A DNA stretch of 64,000 nt from Aurelia coerulea (GCA_039566865.1 CM076947.1:2983501-3047500), one strand, 5' to 3'; shown: positions 10,722 to 22,931, counted from the first letter of the stretch. Made by a program: numbers and translations. Notes: generated by a model not told the origin, from the letters alone.

Positions 10722-11647
10722 GGCTTCTGTAAAATGCGGGTCTGCAGGTCCGATAAAATGCGGGTCTGCGGGTCTTTTTGAATGTAGGTCCCATGGCCAC
10801 AGACAAACAGCTGTTGTATGCGGCAAGGAGCCCTTTGTACAGAATGAAGCGATAGTCACCAGTTTCTATGAGCTTTCCTGCTGTGACAGCAATTCTTCAC
10901 CGCTGCAATTCATCAAGCGAAACCCTTGCAATATCGATGGGATTGAATCATTCCTATGGATTGAATGGTGACGCAGATCGCCACAAAGGTCACAAAAAGA
11001 AAAATATATTGTGAAATCGTACCTGATCAATGAAAAGATCCTGAGTCACAGCTTGCAAAGAATTTCAATCCCAATGCAAGTATGGGAGAACTTTGTACTT
11101 TGGAGGGTATCCCTTCACATGGGGAAGTCTCTGTGTATCGTTCGATACTTTTTACCATATAAATAGGAGGCACTAATGTCTTTTTGCGATTTCAACATGA
11201 AAATGTTCAAATTTTAAGTTTAGTTTCTTACGCTGTTTCTCATTTCCTTTGTTATTTCTTAGTAATCATTACAGTTTATAACACTGCTGCAAATATGTTC
11301 CTTGACATATGCAAAACGTCAGGTGAGAAGAAATCCCAGGGGAACATGTACATGTTCTTTTCTCCGGAATTTGTGCTTGACTAAATCGATACATCGTTGT
11401 TATATCATATGAGTTCCTTGCCGAAGTTTGGCACCAACGGTACATCCTTGCTAAAGGTAAACAAACCAGAACAAGCCCTATCTTCTGCGCAGTGTTGGAT
11501 TGAACGCAAGCATTCGAGGATGAAAACAGGAAGTGGGCATAAGCCTCGCAAGACCCGTCAACCACTGTACACACCGAGACCCACCACCAATCTTGGAGTG
11601 GGACCCGCATTTTATCGGACCTGCGGACCCACATTTTACAGAAGCCA
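10722..11647. mobile_element. TIR element with 11-bp flanking repeats (Mutator-like)
   Basis: The left end GGCTTCTGTAAAATGCGGGT and the right end, its inverse with a change, form TIRs of about 75 bp containing a repeated TAAAATGCGGGTCTGC block. TTTTTCCATAC occurs immediately left (10711-10721) and right (11648-11658, after one extra A). Direct repeats of 9-11 bp suit Mutator-like transposons. The interior of about 0.8 kb has no transposase. Confidence 0.75.
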
Positions 11648-11663
11648 TTTTTCCATACATAGT

Positions 11664-12562
11664 GGCTCGGAGAAGACCCAAATGGAGTAGGGACCAAATG
11701 GAGTAATTCTCCTATCCATGGCCCAAATGGAGTAATCCTATTAAATGGTATTTCAACTCATTGTCAAAACTAATTAACACTCAGAGATAACATTTCATCA
11801 TAAATCTATATCTAATAATAGATTTATAAACGGTCTAGACGATCCATTTTCTTCCAAAGACAATATCATCATTTACTGCTGCATCTACCATGAGATCCAG
11901 GGGGGTACAGCTTGAGGGTTTCTGCATTTCGCAATAGCGAAATTCTTTGCAATGGCTTTTCTAGATTTCTAGTTTCCTTCAAACGTCCTCTTTTCGTCTT
12001 ATTCAGCTGAGTCGCATGTGCTTCCAAGTTTTTCCACTTATTCTACTCATGTAAAGTATGTTCGCTGCTGTTATTAAAACGCGACGCGTTGCAAGAGGGA
12101 TAGAGAGAACCGTCCACAATTCTTGCTTTCATCTGTAATTTGTTTTCTTAAAGCCACATACAACTCTCTTCTATTTGTATGATTAAATCAATTAAAATGA
12201 TACCTTTCACATGGTAACGGCTAAACAGAACGTGACACCAATTGCTGGGTCAATTGGAAAGCAGTTGCTTAATTATTTTACTGAATTGTATCCCAGGGTA
12301 AATATGTTTAAATTGAAATGAAAAATGAACCCCCATCAGAGATCAGCACAAAGGTCAAATGTCATCAGGAATATTCAATAGGCACCAAGGACAGTTTTAT
12401 AAATCTATTGTTGGGAAAAGATTTATGATATAACGCTATCTCTGGGTGTTAATTAGTTTTGACAATGAGTTAAAATACCATTTAATAGGATTACTCCATT
12501 TGGGCCCTTTAGAGAAGAATTACTCCATTCGGTCCCTACTCCATTTGGGTCTTCTCCGAGCC
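11664..12562. mobile_element. Long-TIR element with CCAAATGGAGTA sub-repeats
   Basis: Inverted arms of about 170 bp begin GGCTCGGAGAAGACC and end in its inverse. Each arm holds three copies of CCAAATGGAGTA and a CTATTAAATGGTATTT block. No target duplication was found. It starts 16 bp after the previous element. No coding region was recognised in the interior. Confidence 0.8.
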
Positions 12563-12795
12563 AATGCGTCTCTCTTTTTCAGCGTATCAAACTGCCCATC
12601 TCCACCAAAAGCTAAAAGATACCCCCAATCGTCTAGACAGGTTGATTGAAATTCCTGTGTCGATCAGTGTGTTGTATGGATGCAAAAAACCCAAGAACAA
12701 CAGCAGAATTCCTAGCATCGTTCCTGCTGACTGCCTACCATAGAAATGCTGCCCACCCACCAACACTTTGATTTTGGATGCAAGAAGTTGGCTAT

Positions 12796-14376
12796 GGCAT
12801 AACGGAATAACCAGATCCAGGACCACTAGGACCGGACCCTAACGGACCAGGCCCTAGGGGAATGCCCTACCCTTGCTTTGACATTGGATAGGAAGTTAGT
12901 GACCGAAAGGAGGAGAATTTCACTCTAAAAGACCTCGTACACGAAATCCTTCTGTTCTATAAAAATCTCGTACACTTTTGCGAATGAGTGACCCTCGAAT
13001 TTACATATATGTTCTGCGACACACTCAGGCCCACTCAACTGAGTTCATCGAAGAGAAGTTTTCAGACTGCCCAGCCTCCAAGCTGCAAGTTCATCTCAGC
13101 GCCAAGAGTTCAAATTTATCAGGCACGCAAATTTAGCAGGATTATTAGGGGGGAGATGGTCACATGTATCTTCCAAAATATGGGTTACACTCATCTTTTT
13201 CGATAAGAAACTGAGATCCAAGGTCGTTAGATAGTTTCTTAAATCTTAGGACATTTCGCTTCCAAAGTTTTAAATTTGTTTCTGCCAATTTGTAATGCCG
13301 AAAATGTAGAATTAATTTCGTTTTGTTAGAACGGCTTCCAAACTATTTGATAAGATCTAAAATAATAAGTAATAACATAACTGGCACTCAAAAATAATTG
13401 GACAGGGTACAGTAATAGCAACAGTAATAGTATTTTTAAATGAAAATTACAAAAGTTTCGTGGCATTTTGATACAAGCAGTGGGGTAGTATTTTTCGAAA
13501 ATTTTAGCTTACTGGTTCTTATGAGCTGTTTCTTGTAAAAATGCATACCCGTAAGAAGCGGGGGGGGGGGGGGGGGGCAGAGGGGTTTAAGCCCCCCAAT
13601 AGTTTTTAAAACAGTGGTGCCACGCTACAAGCATCAATTAGATGTATTGTTCTCTATTGTTCTAAGAACAATCCCCCCAATCAGAAGCTGCTTCCTGCAT
13701 GCATGATACGAGAAAACAAATGCACTACTCAATGCACATTCTGAGATGTAATATTGGGATCATGGGATTTACCAAAGACAGGTAGGGTCAATGCTCGGGT
13801 CAATTCGTGGTTTGAGAGAATAGTTCTATTAACATTCCCAAAATCATCACTCTCTCTTTCGAGATCACCTTACCCCATATATCTGCCAATTACCACCTTC
13901 ACAATAAACATTTCGAACAAACATGTTATCAAAAAGCTGCCTGCTAAATGATTTTGCAGTCCCAAACTAACTGGCAAAGAGTCAAGAAATTGAGATTGTG
14001 GAGATGGAATACAACGTGGCTGGCATCACGACGCCATTGCAACAACTTGAGTCACCAAGCAAGGCAGAGAGGTAAAATGTCTAGGCCATGTAGTTAAATG
14101 CTTTGGCCTAGTGGGCAATGGCTTGAGGCTGGATCAAAGTTTGCCTGCTGGTTAGACGATTAAATATACCATGCGTATTTGCGTTTGTTGTGGCATCCAG
14201 AAGGTAGAACTTCGTTACAGCAGTGACAGTGACTGCCTTATCTTACTTTGGAGCGAAGCTTCTGTGTTGGCCGCCATTGCAAAAAACACTGGAAGGAAAG
14301 TAATGGGTATTCCCCTAGGGTCTGGTCCGTTAGGGTCCGATCCTACTGGTCCTGGGCCTGGTTATTCCGTTATGCC
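12796..14376. mobile_element. 9-bp-TSD TIR element, copy 1 (Mutator-like)
   Basis: The ends GGCATAACGG and CCGTTATGCC open TIRs of about 70 bp rich in GGACC/GGTCC. A perfect 9-bp duplication GTTGGCTAT flanks it (12787-12795, 14377-14385), diagnostic of a Mutator-type insertion. A second copy lies at 43050-44601. The interior contains an older TA-type MITE (ATAAGAAAC type, about 13190-13520), a run of 17 or more G at about 13561, and short frames shared with copy 2. No transposase is present. Confidence 0.9.
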
Positions 14377-14385
14377 GTTGGCTAT

Positions 14386-15891
14386 CGTCCATTGCGAGAA
14401 GAAGAAGGGCATTTGCACGGACTCTAGTACGTATCCAAGCCTTTTTTACATCTCATTTCATAGTAAATAAGAGAGCATTTCTCTTTATGCTCTCTCTTGT
14501 GTTGACAATTTGTTGTTCTGCAGCGGACAGAGATTCCAGGAAGATGTTATCAACGAAGGCCTAGGCCTACCTAAGTATTTCTTACACTTTCACAAATAAA
14601 CAGCAATGACCTGCCCTTTGTGGCAACAAATGAAACATATACATATACTTTGGAACAATCATACTAGCGAACAATTTTATCAGGGCAATGGGTTACTGAC
14701 TAAATAATGAGGGTTATGATTTTAAAGGACAACCTACCCCTCCCCCTTTTGAGTTACCACCTCTAGAACATGATTCCATTAGTAATAGGGTTATAGTAAT
14801 AGTAATAGGGTTAAATTGTCTGGCACCTTTATTGACATAGTTTTATGTTTTTTCAAAAATGATTCATTGTGAAACTGCAATAAAACATTTAGTACTGTAT
14901 GCTATCACACAAAAATATTTCTTTTACAAAGCGGCTTTAATATTAGGTAGAAAACTCAGTAAGCGCATGACGCAGGTGCACATTGGAAGGAGAACCACTG
15001 CAACTTTTCATGACAAGCAGGCAATTTGGGATCAATGGTACGCAGCATTTTACCCTTAATATTTAGAATATTATCTTACAGCTTAAAGTTCCCTTCAAAT
15101 TATTTTTACTTGAATTCACACCTTTTGCTAAAAATGATATGAATGATGATGAGCAGCAGCAAGTATCCAGAAAGCACTGAATCTTTCTCAGTTGTTATAA
15201 CAAGATTTATACAATATTTAGGTACACTTTAGTTTGATGATATCTAATTACCTTTTACTTCCTTTTACCGTTACTTTTTGTAATTCATGGGTATTGCCAT
15301 CTCCCTGGGTTGTAATGTATGCAGGTCAAATTAAATTTTGCAATAATGTTTGCCTTACAGTTATCTTCCACTGTATTGGGTACTTGTTTACATGACTAAT
15401 TTTCTTAACATCTTTGACAAACTGTACTAAGCATGGTGCAATTTTTAGTTCTTAAGGTGCTAGACCCCCAGAGAAATTGGCAAAACGATTTGTTTCTCCA
15501 AAATATAAATAATTTTGAATTAGTTGGGTTTGATGTATGCTCTTTCAAGTACTGCAAGTCATTTAATGATAGCAAGATATAATTCACAATTTAAAAGGGT
15601 TTTAAAATCACTACCTTTGAAAAACTTCCTTGGTTATTCCCTTAGCAACTAAAATTATGCTAACCAGTTGTGAAATCCTGCCAAAAAATAGCCCCAAAAA
15701 ACCCCAAAATAGGGAAAATTTAGTTCCCTGTTGAAGCGAATTGCTATCAAATGAAAACGAGGCTATTTGGTGCATATTACATGAAGTCATTGCCACATTC
15801 AAACGAATCGCTCTCACTCACTGCTCTCACTGCTCCAACATTTTAAATTCAATTTGAAGTTTGTATTTGCAAAGTAAGATTCAAGAAATAA
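14386..15891. other. Interval with no recognised gene
   Basis: AT-rich. Short TAATAGGGTTA repeats occur near 14780-14815. No convincing coding frame or TIR pair. Confidence 0.5.
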
Positions 15892-16487
15892 GATGGGAAG
15901 TTTCAGGAATAGAGCTAGAACGCCAACAAGAAAGAGAATGACTGGTTCTGATTCGAGTGCGAAAAAGATAAAAGTTACACCAGCAGAAAACACACAACAA
16001 ACAACGCCACAACCCCCAAATGGCGACGCTCAAGCCTCAAACCTCTAGTTTGTTAAAAAAGCTTGGAAATCCAATAAATGATGGTACAACAACAGATTCA
16101 GATGTATTTGTGATGTTCAGTCGTTTAGTGCTGCAGAATATCTTTTCAGTAATTGCCTGTCCAGGATGAGAGCACGAAGGAATTGCCTTAGAGGAAGTTA
16201 CTTTTGTTTTGAAATGCTTTTTCTGTCTCTGGGAACATTAATTCCTTTCTTCACACGTTGCAAATGTGAAAGTCAAGACAAAGAGAAATAACATGGAAGT
16301 GAATGTAAGGATTTGTATGGCTCTAAGAAATCTTGGAATTGGGTATGATGGACTTGAACACTTTTGCACACAAATGAACATGCATAAACCAATGACCAAG
16401 AAGAATTACCAGAACATAATTAGTACTTTACATACTGGATACATGGAGGTTGCAGAGGAATTTGGAAAACTGCTGCTGAAGAAGTGA
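15892..16487 (+). pseudogene. Mutator-type transposase, N-terminal domain remnant
   Basis: It starts MGSFRNRARTPTRKR, a basic leader typical of this family, and reads about 50 codons to a stop. Later frames give K-L-G-N-P-I-N-D-G-T, a broken cysteine region, then a 73-codon frame with M-E-V-N-V-R-I-C-M-A-L-R-N-L-G-I-G-Y and F-C-T-Q-M-N-M-H-K-P-M-T. These match the Mutator-like domain common in cnidarian and arthropod genomes (R-I-x-x-A-M-R-x-I-G-x-G-Y ... F-C-x-x-M-N-x-P-x-P-M-T). Several stops interrupt it and the catalytic DDE part is missing. Related remnant: 58555-59414. Confidence 0.7.
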
Positions 16488-16682
16488 AAAAGGAGGATGA
16501 TACCTGTAGTATTTAGACTAGGGCCCAGGACCCTCCGAGTAGAGTAATATCATGTGTTTTGTTATTGGATATTATTCATCTGTTTTGTTATGTGTTGGAT
16601 TGCGAAGGCCAGAGATTCACCTCGTTAAATTTATAGTTGGAACAAGCTTCTTACTATCTTAAACTAGCGAGATCGATAAAAA

Positions 16683-17754
16683 ATGCAAGAAAGATGTGTG
16701 TATAATAGCTGGCCAAAGATGTCTGCCTTATGGCTTCAACCTGTACCAGAATTTAACCCGGACCCCGAAGTCGCTACAAGTTTATCCACATGCTGGAAGA
16801 AATGGCTCGCAGATTTTGAGATGTATAGCTTAGCTTCGGGAAAAAATAACAACATCAGAAAACGGGCTTTGCTGCTTTATCAAGCAGGGTCTCGATTCAG
16901 AGATATATTCGCACAACTTGACGATACAGGAGATGCAGATGCGTACAACACTGCCAAGGAAAAGCTGATGGCCTACTTTGAGCCACAGAAGAATCAAAGA
17001 TACGATGTTGTATATTTTTCGAAACACGTATCATGAGTATCATGAAACACTGGATCATAACATTACGCGATTGAGAAGTCTCGCTCAACCATGTGAATTT
17101 GCTGATCAAGACTTTGAGTTAGAAGAGCAAGTTATCATCGGGGGAACCTCCTCGAAAATACCTAAACAGGCTTTATGTGATCCGAAATATGATCTCAAGC
17201 AAATGCTCCTTGATGGACGCAGAGATGAAATGAGCAAATTTCAAACCAAACAAATTGAGGCCAAGGACAATACTCCTGAAGTTCAATCAAACAAGATTGA
17301 GGCAAAATGTCACAATTGCGGTGCAAAATACCCCCATTCGTCTGCATGCCCAGCAAAAGGGAAAGAATGTCATAAATGTGGTAAAATTAACTATTTTGCC
17401 AAGTTTTGCAGCGGAAGGAAAAGCCAACCTTCCTCGCATGTTGGAAAAGGCGAGAAACCAAAGTTCACACAACGTGGCAGGCAGAAAACAATTCGCCCCT
17501 TAGTCCACTCCGATTCATTTTCAGAATCAGAAACTGAATACATGTATGCAGTGGATAAAAACACAAAGAACAGCCCTCATGTCCGCGTAAAAGTTCTAAA
17601 TCATTCTTTTCACATGATGGTAGATACAGGTGCTTTAATAAACGTAATCAACAGTGTACGCAATGTAGCAAAGTTAACCATAATTTGTACACTCCAACAT
17701 CACAATTCAAATGCAAGAAGTTCTGGACAAAGTGGAGCAAATAAGAGAATGTGA
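16683..17754 (+). pseudogene. Ty3/Gypsy retrotransposon gag and protease start
   Basis: A gag-like frame (MSALWLQPVPEFNP..., W-x-x-W-L-A-D-F-E-M-Y) changes frame near 17010 and continues with N-I-T-R-L-R-S-L-A and two zinc knuckles, C-H-N-C-G-x4-H-x4-C and C-H-K-C-G-x8-C. It then enters an aspartic protease site, M-V-D-T-G-A-L-I-N-V-I. Coding similarity ends just after the protease motif. Reverse transcriptase and integrase are absent and no LTRs were recognised. A separate Gypsy RT scrap is at 50521 and a chromodomain at 20860; there is no evidence that they belong to the same element. Confidence 0.85.
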
Positions 17755-17949
17755 AAAGTGTAGATAATGTATATACTGGAAATGATAATAATAATGTATA
17801 ATAATAGTAATAATAATAGCAATGTTTATACAGTGTAACCTCTTCAACACGCTAAGTGCTGTTATCAACGAGGGCCCTGTATCTAAAAAATACGATATAA
17901 GAGGTTACAATGATATGTTACAACAAAGAAATATTGTAGTTAGGTAAAA

Positions 17950-18500
17950 CTGTTCACTTTCAAAAGCATGAATTTATTTCTTAGTTGTCCAAATAAAATT
18001 GTTTTAGCTTATCTTTAAAAAGTCAAATTGGCGAAGGTTGCTTGGAAGTTCGTTGTACATCTTGGGACCTTAAAACCAAAAACCCCTTTTTGGCTGTTTC
18101 TTTTTAAACTCTGGGATTCGAGCTGCATATTTATTGTTACGGGTGTTCTGATTATGATCCAAGGGTTCCAGACATGTCTTCATAAGTTCTATAGATGTTC
18201 TCTTTAGGCATTTAAAGACCAATATACAAGCCTTGTATTTCTTGTTGTTTCGATCAACATAAATTTGCCATCTTTCTGTTGTTTACTTTTTCCATAAATA
18301 ATTTTTAGAGCTCTGTTCTGAATTGATTCAAATTTTCTGCAGTCTGTTTCAGCTATTTTTAGGACAGGAGTAGAGCAGTATAGAATTCCCGGTACAATGA
18401 CAGCCTTGTAAACAGTCTCGGCTGCTGCTCTAGTCAGTAAAGGTCTCATCCTCGAGAGAAGTTTAAGCTTGTGTAGTTTTATCAATTTTTTTATCACATC
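17950..18500 (-). pseudogene. Non-LTR retrotransposon (LINE) RT, C-terminal end
   Basis: The 97-codon frame at 18204-18497 reads L-L-S-R-M-R-P-L-L-T-R-A-A-A-E-T-V-Y-K, P-G-I-L-Y-C-S-T-P-V-L-K, then N-R-A-L-K-I-I-Y-G, a hallmark of the C-terminal region of Jockey/CR1-type reverse transcriptases. A second frame downstream continues with C-L-E-P-L-D-H-N-x-N-T-R and G-P-K-M-Y-N-E-L-P. It is 5' truncated and frameshifted. Confidence 0.85.
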
Positions 18501-18572
18501 AGCAAATCAAACGTTCATGACATATTCAAAGTTTATTACATCATTTAAATAATAACAGTGCATTACATGGCT

Positions 18573-19150
18573 TTAAATGGTCAGAATTGGTTACATTGAT
18601 TGGTATGGACAATTTTAAGGCATTTTAGAGTATTTTCATCAGTGATTAGGGGTTTAAATGAAACAATGTCAAACTGATGCAAATAAATGATGAATATGTG
18701 ATATAAGTATGTATGATATATGTGATATAAGTATGAATATGTATTACAAAAGATGAGTATGAAAAGATCGCTGATAAATACAATAAAGCAGAGAAAATGT
18801 GCTTATTTTGGGCACCTGATAAGAGGAGACGGGCTTCAAAGGCTTCTCCTTGAAGGGAAGTTCAAGGGGAAAAGAGGAAGAGGCAGGCCAAGATCAACGT
18901 GGTTTGATAACATCAAGGAATGGACACAAATGAACTATGCCAAAGCCACAAGAAAGGCACAGCACAGAGAGAACTGGGCATCCATGTCAGCCAACCTGCT
19001 CAGAGCAGAAGGCACCTGACGACGACGATGTGATATAAGTAATGAGCCTAAATTTACATCACATTGCCGATTTTTACCCAATTGTGCTTTGGGATACATT
19101 CTAGTAGCATTATGACAGAAATTATCAACTAAGATCTTCAATAATATTGG
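18573..19150. repeat. Dispersed repeat, copy A (interrupted by a LINE)
   Basis: Sequence from AAATGGTCA-AATTGGTT through TTTTAAGGCATTTTAGAGTA to ATTATCAACTAAGA matches 52637-52872. Copy A is split by a 294-bp insertion at 18734-19027. Confidence 0.85.
18734..19027 (+). mobile_element. 5'-truncated LINE insertion with 14-bp TSD
   Basis: The insert encodes the classic LINE RT C-terminal tail: C-A-Y-F-G-H-L-I-R, L-L-L-E-G-K, G-K-R-G-R-G-R-P-R-S-T-W, then W-A-S-M-S-A-N-L and TGA at 19017-19019. It ends in the short simple repeat GACGACGACG. ATGTGATATAAGTA flanks it at 18720-18733 and 19028-19041. The unoccupied site is seen in the paralogous repeat at 52.7 kb. Confidence 0.9.
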
Positions 19151-19219
19151 CAATATTGCTAATTTCAAGTAAATAGTGCAATTTTCCTCAATTATGATGT
19201 CATAGTGATGCAATTAAGA

Positions 19220-20660
19220 ATAAAACATCACCTATTGTGTAGATTCTGTTCTTTCAATTAGAGTGGTGTCGCCCTGGTCCATCCACTCTTGAGAAAACGA
19301 AAATTTTCCGCGAGTTCAAAGAAGTTTTGGAGAGGAACTCACCTTGAATAGGCTTCTCAAATCATGCTACAAGCCTCACAGTGAGATCTGTATCATCAAT
19401 TTCCTTTTTGTCATGCTGGAACCACACAAATACGGACATGTCTTGAACGCCTAAATTAGGCCGTAGCGCCCTGGTCAGACCGCAGCAGAATTGATTGTTT
19501 TAGTACATCAAACACTTTTCAAGCCATTCACCTGTTTACCACAGTATCATTTCATTTCCCAGAAGACCGGAAAGTTACAAAACAAATTCTAATTTTATTG
19601 AAAATTATTTCTAAATATTGTTGATTCCAATCCTGCTTTCAACTCTCTTATCCTTGACCTCAGTTACCTCTAAAGCACATCATGCATCAACAGCTTGCAG
19701 AACTAAAGACTTGAACGGTGTGGACACCCCTGGGCGCCAGTATGTCAGTTACAGTGCTCTTCCGAAATGAGCCTTAGGTCTGACAATTTGTGTGAGATTC
19801 TTGAGATTTCTTTGGATATGAAACCAGAAGAGTTGGAGGAAACTGTCCTGAAGCCAACTTTGTTGTAACTGTAAGATATATCGAGAAGCAGCACAAAATA
19901 GACATGGTATATGGAAACGTCAAGGGAAATTTAATTTTACTTACACCTTTGCTGCAGTTAGGTCAACTTCAAAACTTTATTGTAGCTCTTCTGAGCAACA
20001 CAAAGTAGCAAAATCCAAAAAAATATCAAAGAGATGACATCAGCAAACAACTTTTGCACGCTTTTTGGAAAAGCTAGGCTCAAGCTCCCTTCGATTTCAA
20101 TGTTTTATGCAAGGCTGTTGCACAACCCGGAATCTATTAGTGGACAGACCAGGGGGACGCTACTCTATTTTATTAAATTTCATCCTCATATCTGCAATTT
20201 TGACAAAGTTACGGAGGGGGGCACACTACTGGTCAAAAAAGTGTTTATTACCAAGACGAATGAGAAGCACACTGGGTGAATTTGACTCTTGGAGATCAAT
20301 CTCAAGCTGCTTGAAAGAGGCCTCATCTAAGTGTGGTTCGCTTGGTGGTTTGTGCAGTATTCAGCATCTACTTGGTCTGGCAATCTTCTTTTTCGTCCAC
20401 TGGAAGATCTATGTCCAGATTTTGACATTAAAATGTCCTGCAGTGGCATAACGCTTCACAATCTCTTTTTCTGGATCTTTCTCTTCATGCAGAGATGGTA
20501 AGTTCCACTATCATGCAGTGATAGATACCTTCACCTCGATCAATACCTTTTGATGACTTCATAGCAGGTCTTGTGTATCCCTCCAATACAAAGACATGGG
20601 AATAGGTCTAGCGCTGGTTTCAAATTTCAAAATTTTTGATAATGTATACCCTTCGTTTAT
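19220..20660. other. Interval with no recognised gene
   Basis: Several frames up to 128 codons occur (for example 20065-20451 on +) but show no domain and no codon pattern that persuades me. No clear repeat was seen. Confidence 0.45.
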
Positions 20661-20665
20661 ATGCG

Positions 20666-20780
20666 TCTTGTCCCCACTTTTTTCAAAGAATGACTCGATT
20701 CCAGAATGCATAATTTTGATGCTTCTTGTCCCCACTTTTTTCAAAGAATGACTTGATTCCAGAATGCACAATTTTGCCAA
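20666..20780 (+). repeat. Two-copy 58-bp tandem duplication
   Basis: TCTTGTCCCCACTTTTTTCA followed by an AATGACT-GATTCCAGAATGCA block occurs at 20666 and again at 20724 with a few changes. Confidence 0.9.
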
Positions 20781-20859
20781 GTGGAAGGCCAAGTAAGCTT
20801 TGCGTGAACTCTACGTACACTACGTACAATATTCATCCTTTTTCCATCTAGCATACAAC

Positions 20860-21235
20860 GATCATATCCCATGATTTAGATCATGTATCGCCAGCCCCTC
20901 AGCAACGAAGTGATACGGCAACTGAAGAAAAGACTGAAAATCAATCAGTCTCCCGGAACCTTGGCAACCAGCAAGCAGTAAGAAGATTAGTGAGTGATGT
21001 TGAAATAATGGATAAAGTGGGTGAAAGTGCAGATGTCTCCAACACAACAGATACACATTATGAGGTCGAAAGCTTGATAAAGAAAAGTATGCGGCAACAG
21101 GTAACACACTACCTAGTGAAATGGAAGAACTTTGATTTTCCAACTTGGGAACCACATACAAATATTCCTGCGTAGATTAAACAAGTATTTAATACGAATA
21201 ACGGTGACAGTGAGCTAAATGCCGAGTAGAAAAAC
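20860..21235 (+). pseudogene. Chromodomain fragment, probably a Gypsy chromovirus tail
   Basis: The frame reads a hydrophilic linker and then a chromodomain: Y-E-V-E-S-L-I-K-K, H-Y-L-V-K-W-K-N-F, F-P-T-W-E-P-H-T-N. A stop (TAG, 21173-21175) follows, after which the same frame still reads I-K-Q-V-F-N. Chromodomains bind methylated histone tails; in isolated form they usually come from the integrase C-terminus of Ty3/Gypsy chromoviruses. No integrase core precedes it, so a small chromo-protein is an alternative. Confidence 0.7.
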
Positions 21236-21307
21236 TTGATTGATTTGATGTCAGAGAATGATGCTAAGTTCACTTTAAAGCTCATTTGGGTAAAATTATT
21301 AGCCCTA

Positions 21308-22123
21308 CCGGGTGTCCCAAAAAAGTATAGGCGTTTGAAAAGTTCCCACAAAGAAGCCTTAATTTCAAAAATGTTTATTTTCAGTTAATGGTGAAGATGA
21401 GATCTTAGCTTAGATTCTGCGACCTTGCATGTCCAAATCGGGTTTGCATTCGCAGAGTAATTCGCTTAAATTAGGCAAAATTTCTGAGGCAGCCTAAGAC
21501 AGATGGTTATTGAATTATGCAGTCACTATATATGCGTTATTTGGAACAGCTTTTTGGGAAGCTCAACAATACATTCTTTTTGGAAGTTTATTGAGCTATG
21601 AAAATGAAATTTACCCTTTACTCATTCAAAAGACAATGTCACTGAACAATCACGACAGTAACAAACCTTGGACGAGAAAGATCATTTAGTATTAGAAGAT
21701 ACTACTTGACACCGTTCCTGTTCCTTCAGTCTTGGAAATTTTCACTGTAAACTGTTAAAGTGTAACTGTATCTGTTCTTAACACTTTCTCTAATCTTAAA
21801 ACTCTCTCTAATAGATATAATAGTTTATTTGATCAGGAAATGTTTGAAACTACAAAGTTTAATGGCTGAGCTGACTCGGAATTTTCTTCAAATTCCGCAC
21901 AGAGAGTAGTAGCGTAATTCAATAACCATCTGTCTAAGGCTGCCTCAGAAATGTTGCCTGGTTAGGTGAATTACTCTGCGAATAAAAATCCAATTTGAAC
22001 GTGCGAGGTCTCAAAATCGAAGTTAAGATCTCATTTATAGCATAAACTGAAAATCAAAATTTGTGAAACGAAGCCTCCTTTGCAGGAACTGTTCAAGCGC
22101 TTATACTTTCTTGGGACACCTGG
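21308..22123. mobile_element. TA-target foldback element (Tc1/mariner-like ends)
   Basis: The ends CCGGGTGTCCCAAAAAAGTA and CCAGGTGTCCCAAGAAAGTA (inverse of the right end) lead into imperfect arms of about 220 bp. These share GAGGCAGCC and ACAGATGGTTATTGAATTA blocks. It is flanked by TA on the left and TG (decayed TA) on the right. No transposase in the interior. Confidence 0.8.
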
Positions 22124-22376
22124 TGTTCTACCAAGAATCTGCTTTGAGACATTTCTCCAAGCTGAAACGACCCATTTGTTCTTTTAAGACCTTGAATCTT
22201 TCAGTTGCTATACGTTGACAGAAACTTCACCATGGTAGCCGCATTGCAAGGTTCTAAACTTCATTTGAAACTTTTGCAGTTATGAAAATGTAAATGGTTG
22301 ACATGATTTATTCGTGGAAATGATGCAAGAATTTGGTTACCTAAAAACCAATTGAATAATAATCGTATTTATCCTT

Positions 22377-22706
22377 TCACTTTGCTTCATCCTCTGTCAT
22401 CAAATCATAAAGCAATACACCACAAAATATACATTCAAATTCATAGGACCCCTCTTTAAATCGTCTGAAATTAATGTCGGAGTTCATCAATGCTTTGCAT
22501 AAATATACTTCTTCTTCGTAAGAGGACAGTGTTTTCATCACGGCGAATCTCTTTGTCAGTTCAAATCCTGTCTTGCTTTTTCGTATACGAGGGTGGACAA
22601 ATTGGAAGTGTATATATGAGAGGGAGACGCCAACAAGGGCAGATAATATTTTAAATAGATTGTCGGGTTTGTTTACATTTGGTGAGATTAACCAATCACG
22701 CCACAT
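22377..22706 (-). other. Unrecognised 109-codon frame
   Basis: It runs from M-W-R-D-W-L-I-S to L-M-T-E-D-E-A-K and TGA, with one C-I-F-C pair near the end. It lies 3' of the transposase-like gene on the same strand, so it could be a decayed exon, but nothing identifies it. Confidence 0.2.
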
Positions 22707-22931
22707 ATTCTAAATCACGTAACATAATGTGATTTTGCGAAAATTCAGAAGCTGTGGGGATGAATACAAAAATACCTTCCCCCCAAAAACTGGCGATTTG
22801 CAAATGGATTTTTGACAAATCAGAAATTTTTTCACATTTTCTGTTAGACTATAAGCTTGCCGAAAATTCTACCACTTCGGATAAACAGTGTCATGTTCAC
22901 AGTAGTTCCAAAGGATTTCTATTTCAGAAGA

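Noticed and set aside
11269..11697. 142-codon minus-strand frame
   Set aside because: It covers the right TIR of one element and the left edge of the next; not a biological unit.
12587..12826. 79-codon minus-strand frame upstream of the 9-bp-TSD element
   Set aside because: It runs across the element boundary; the part outside the element shows no domain.
15611..15817. 68-codon minus-strand frame
   Set aside because: No motif; sequence is locally repetitive (CCCCAAAAAA).
17825..17912. Small inverted pair GTAACCTCTT/AAGAGGTTAC as a MITE
   Set aside because: Only about 10 bp pair and there is no clear flank duplication; too weak to call.
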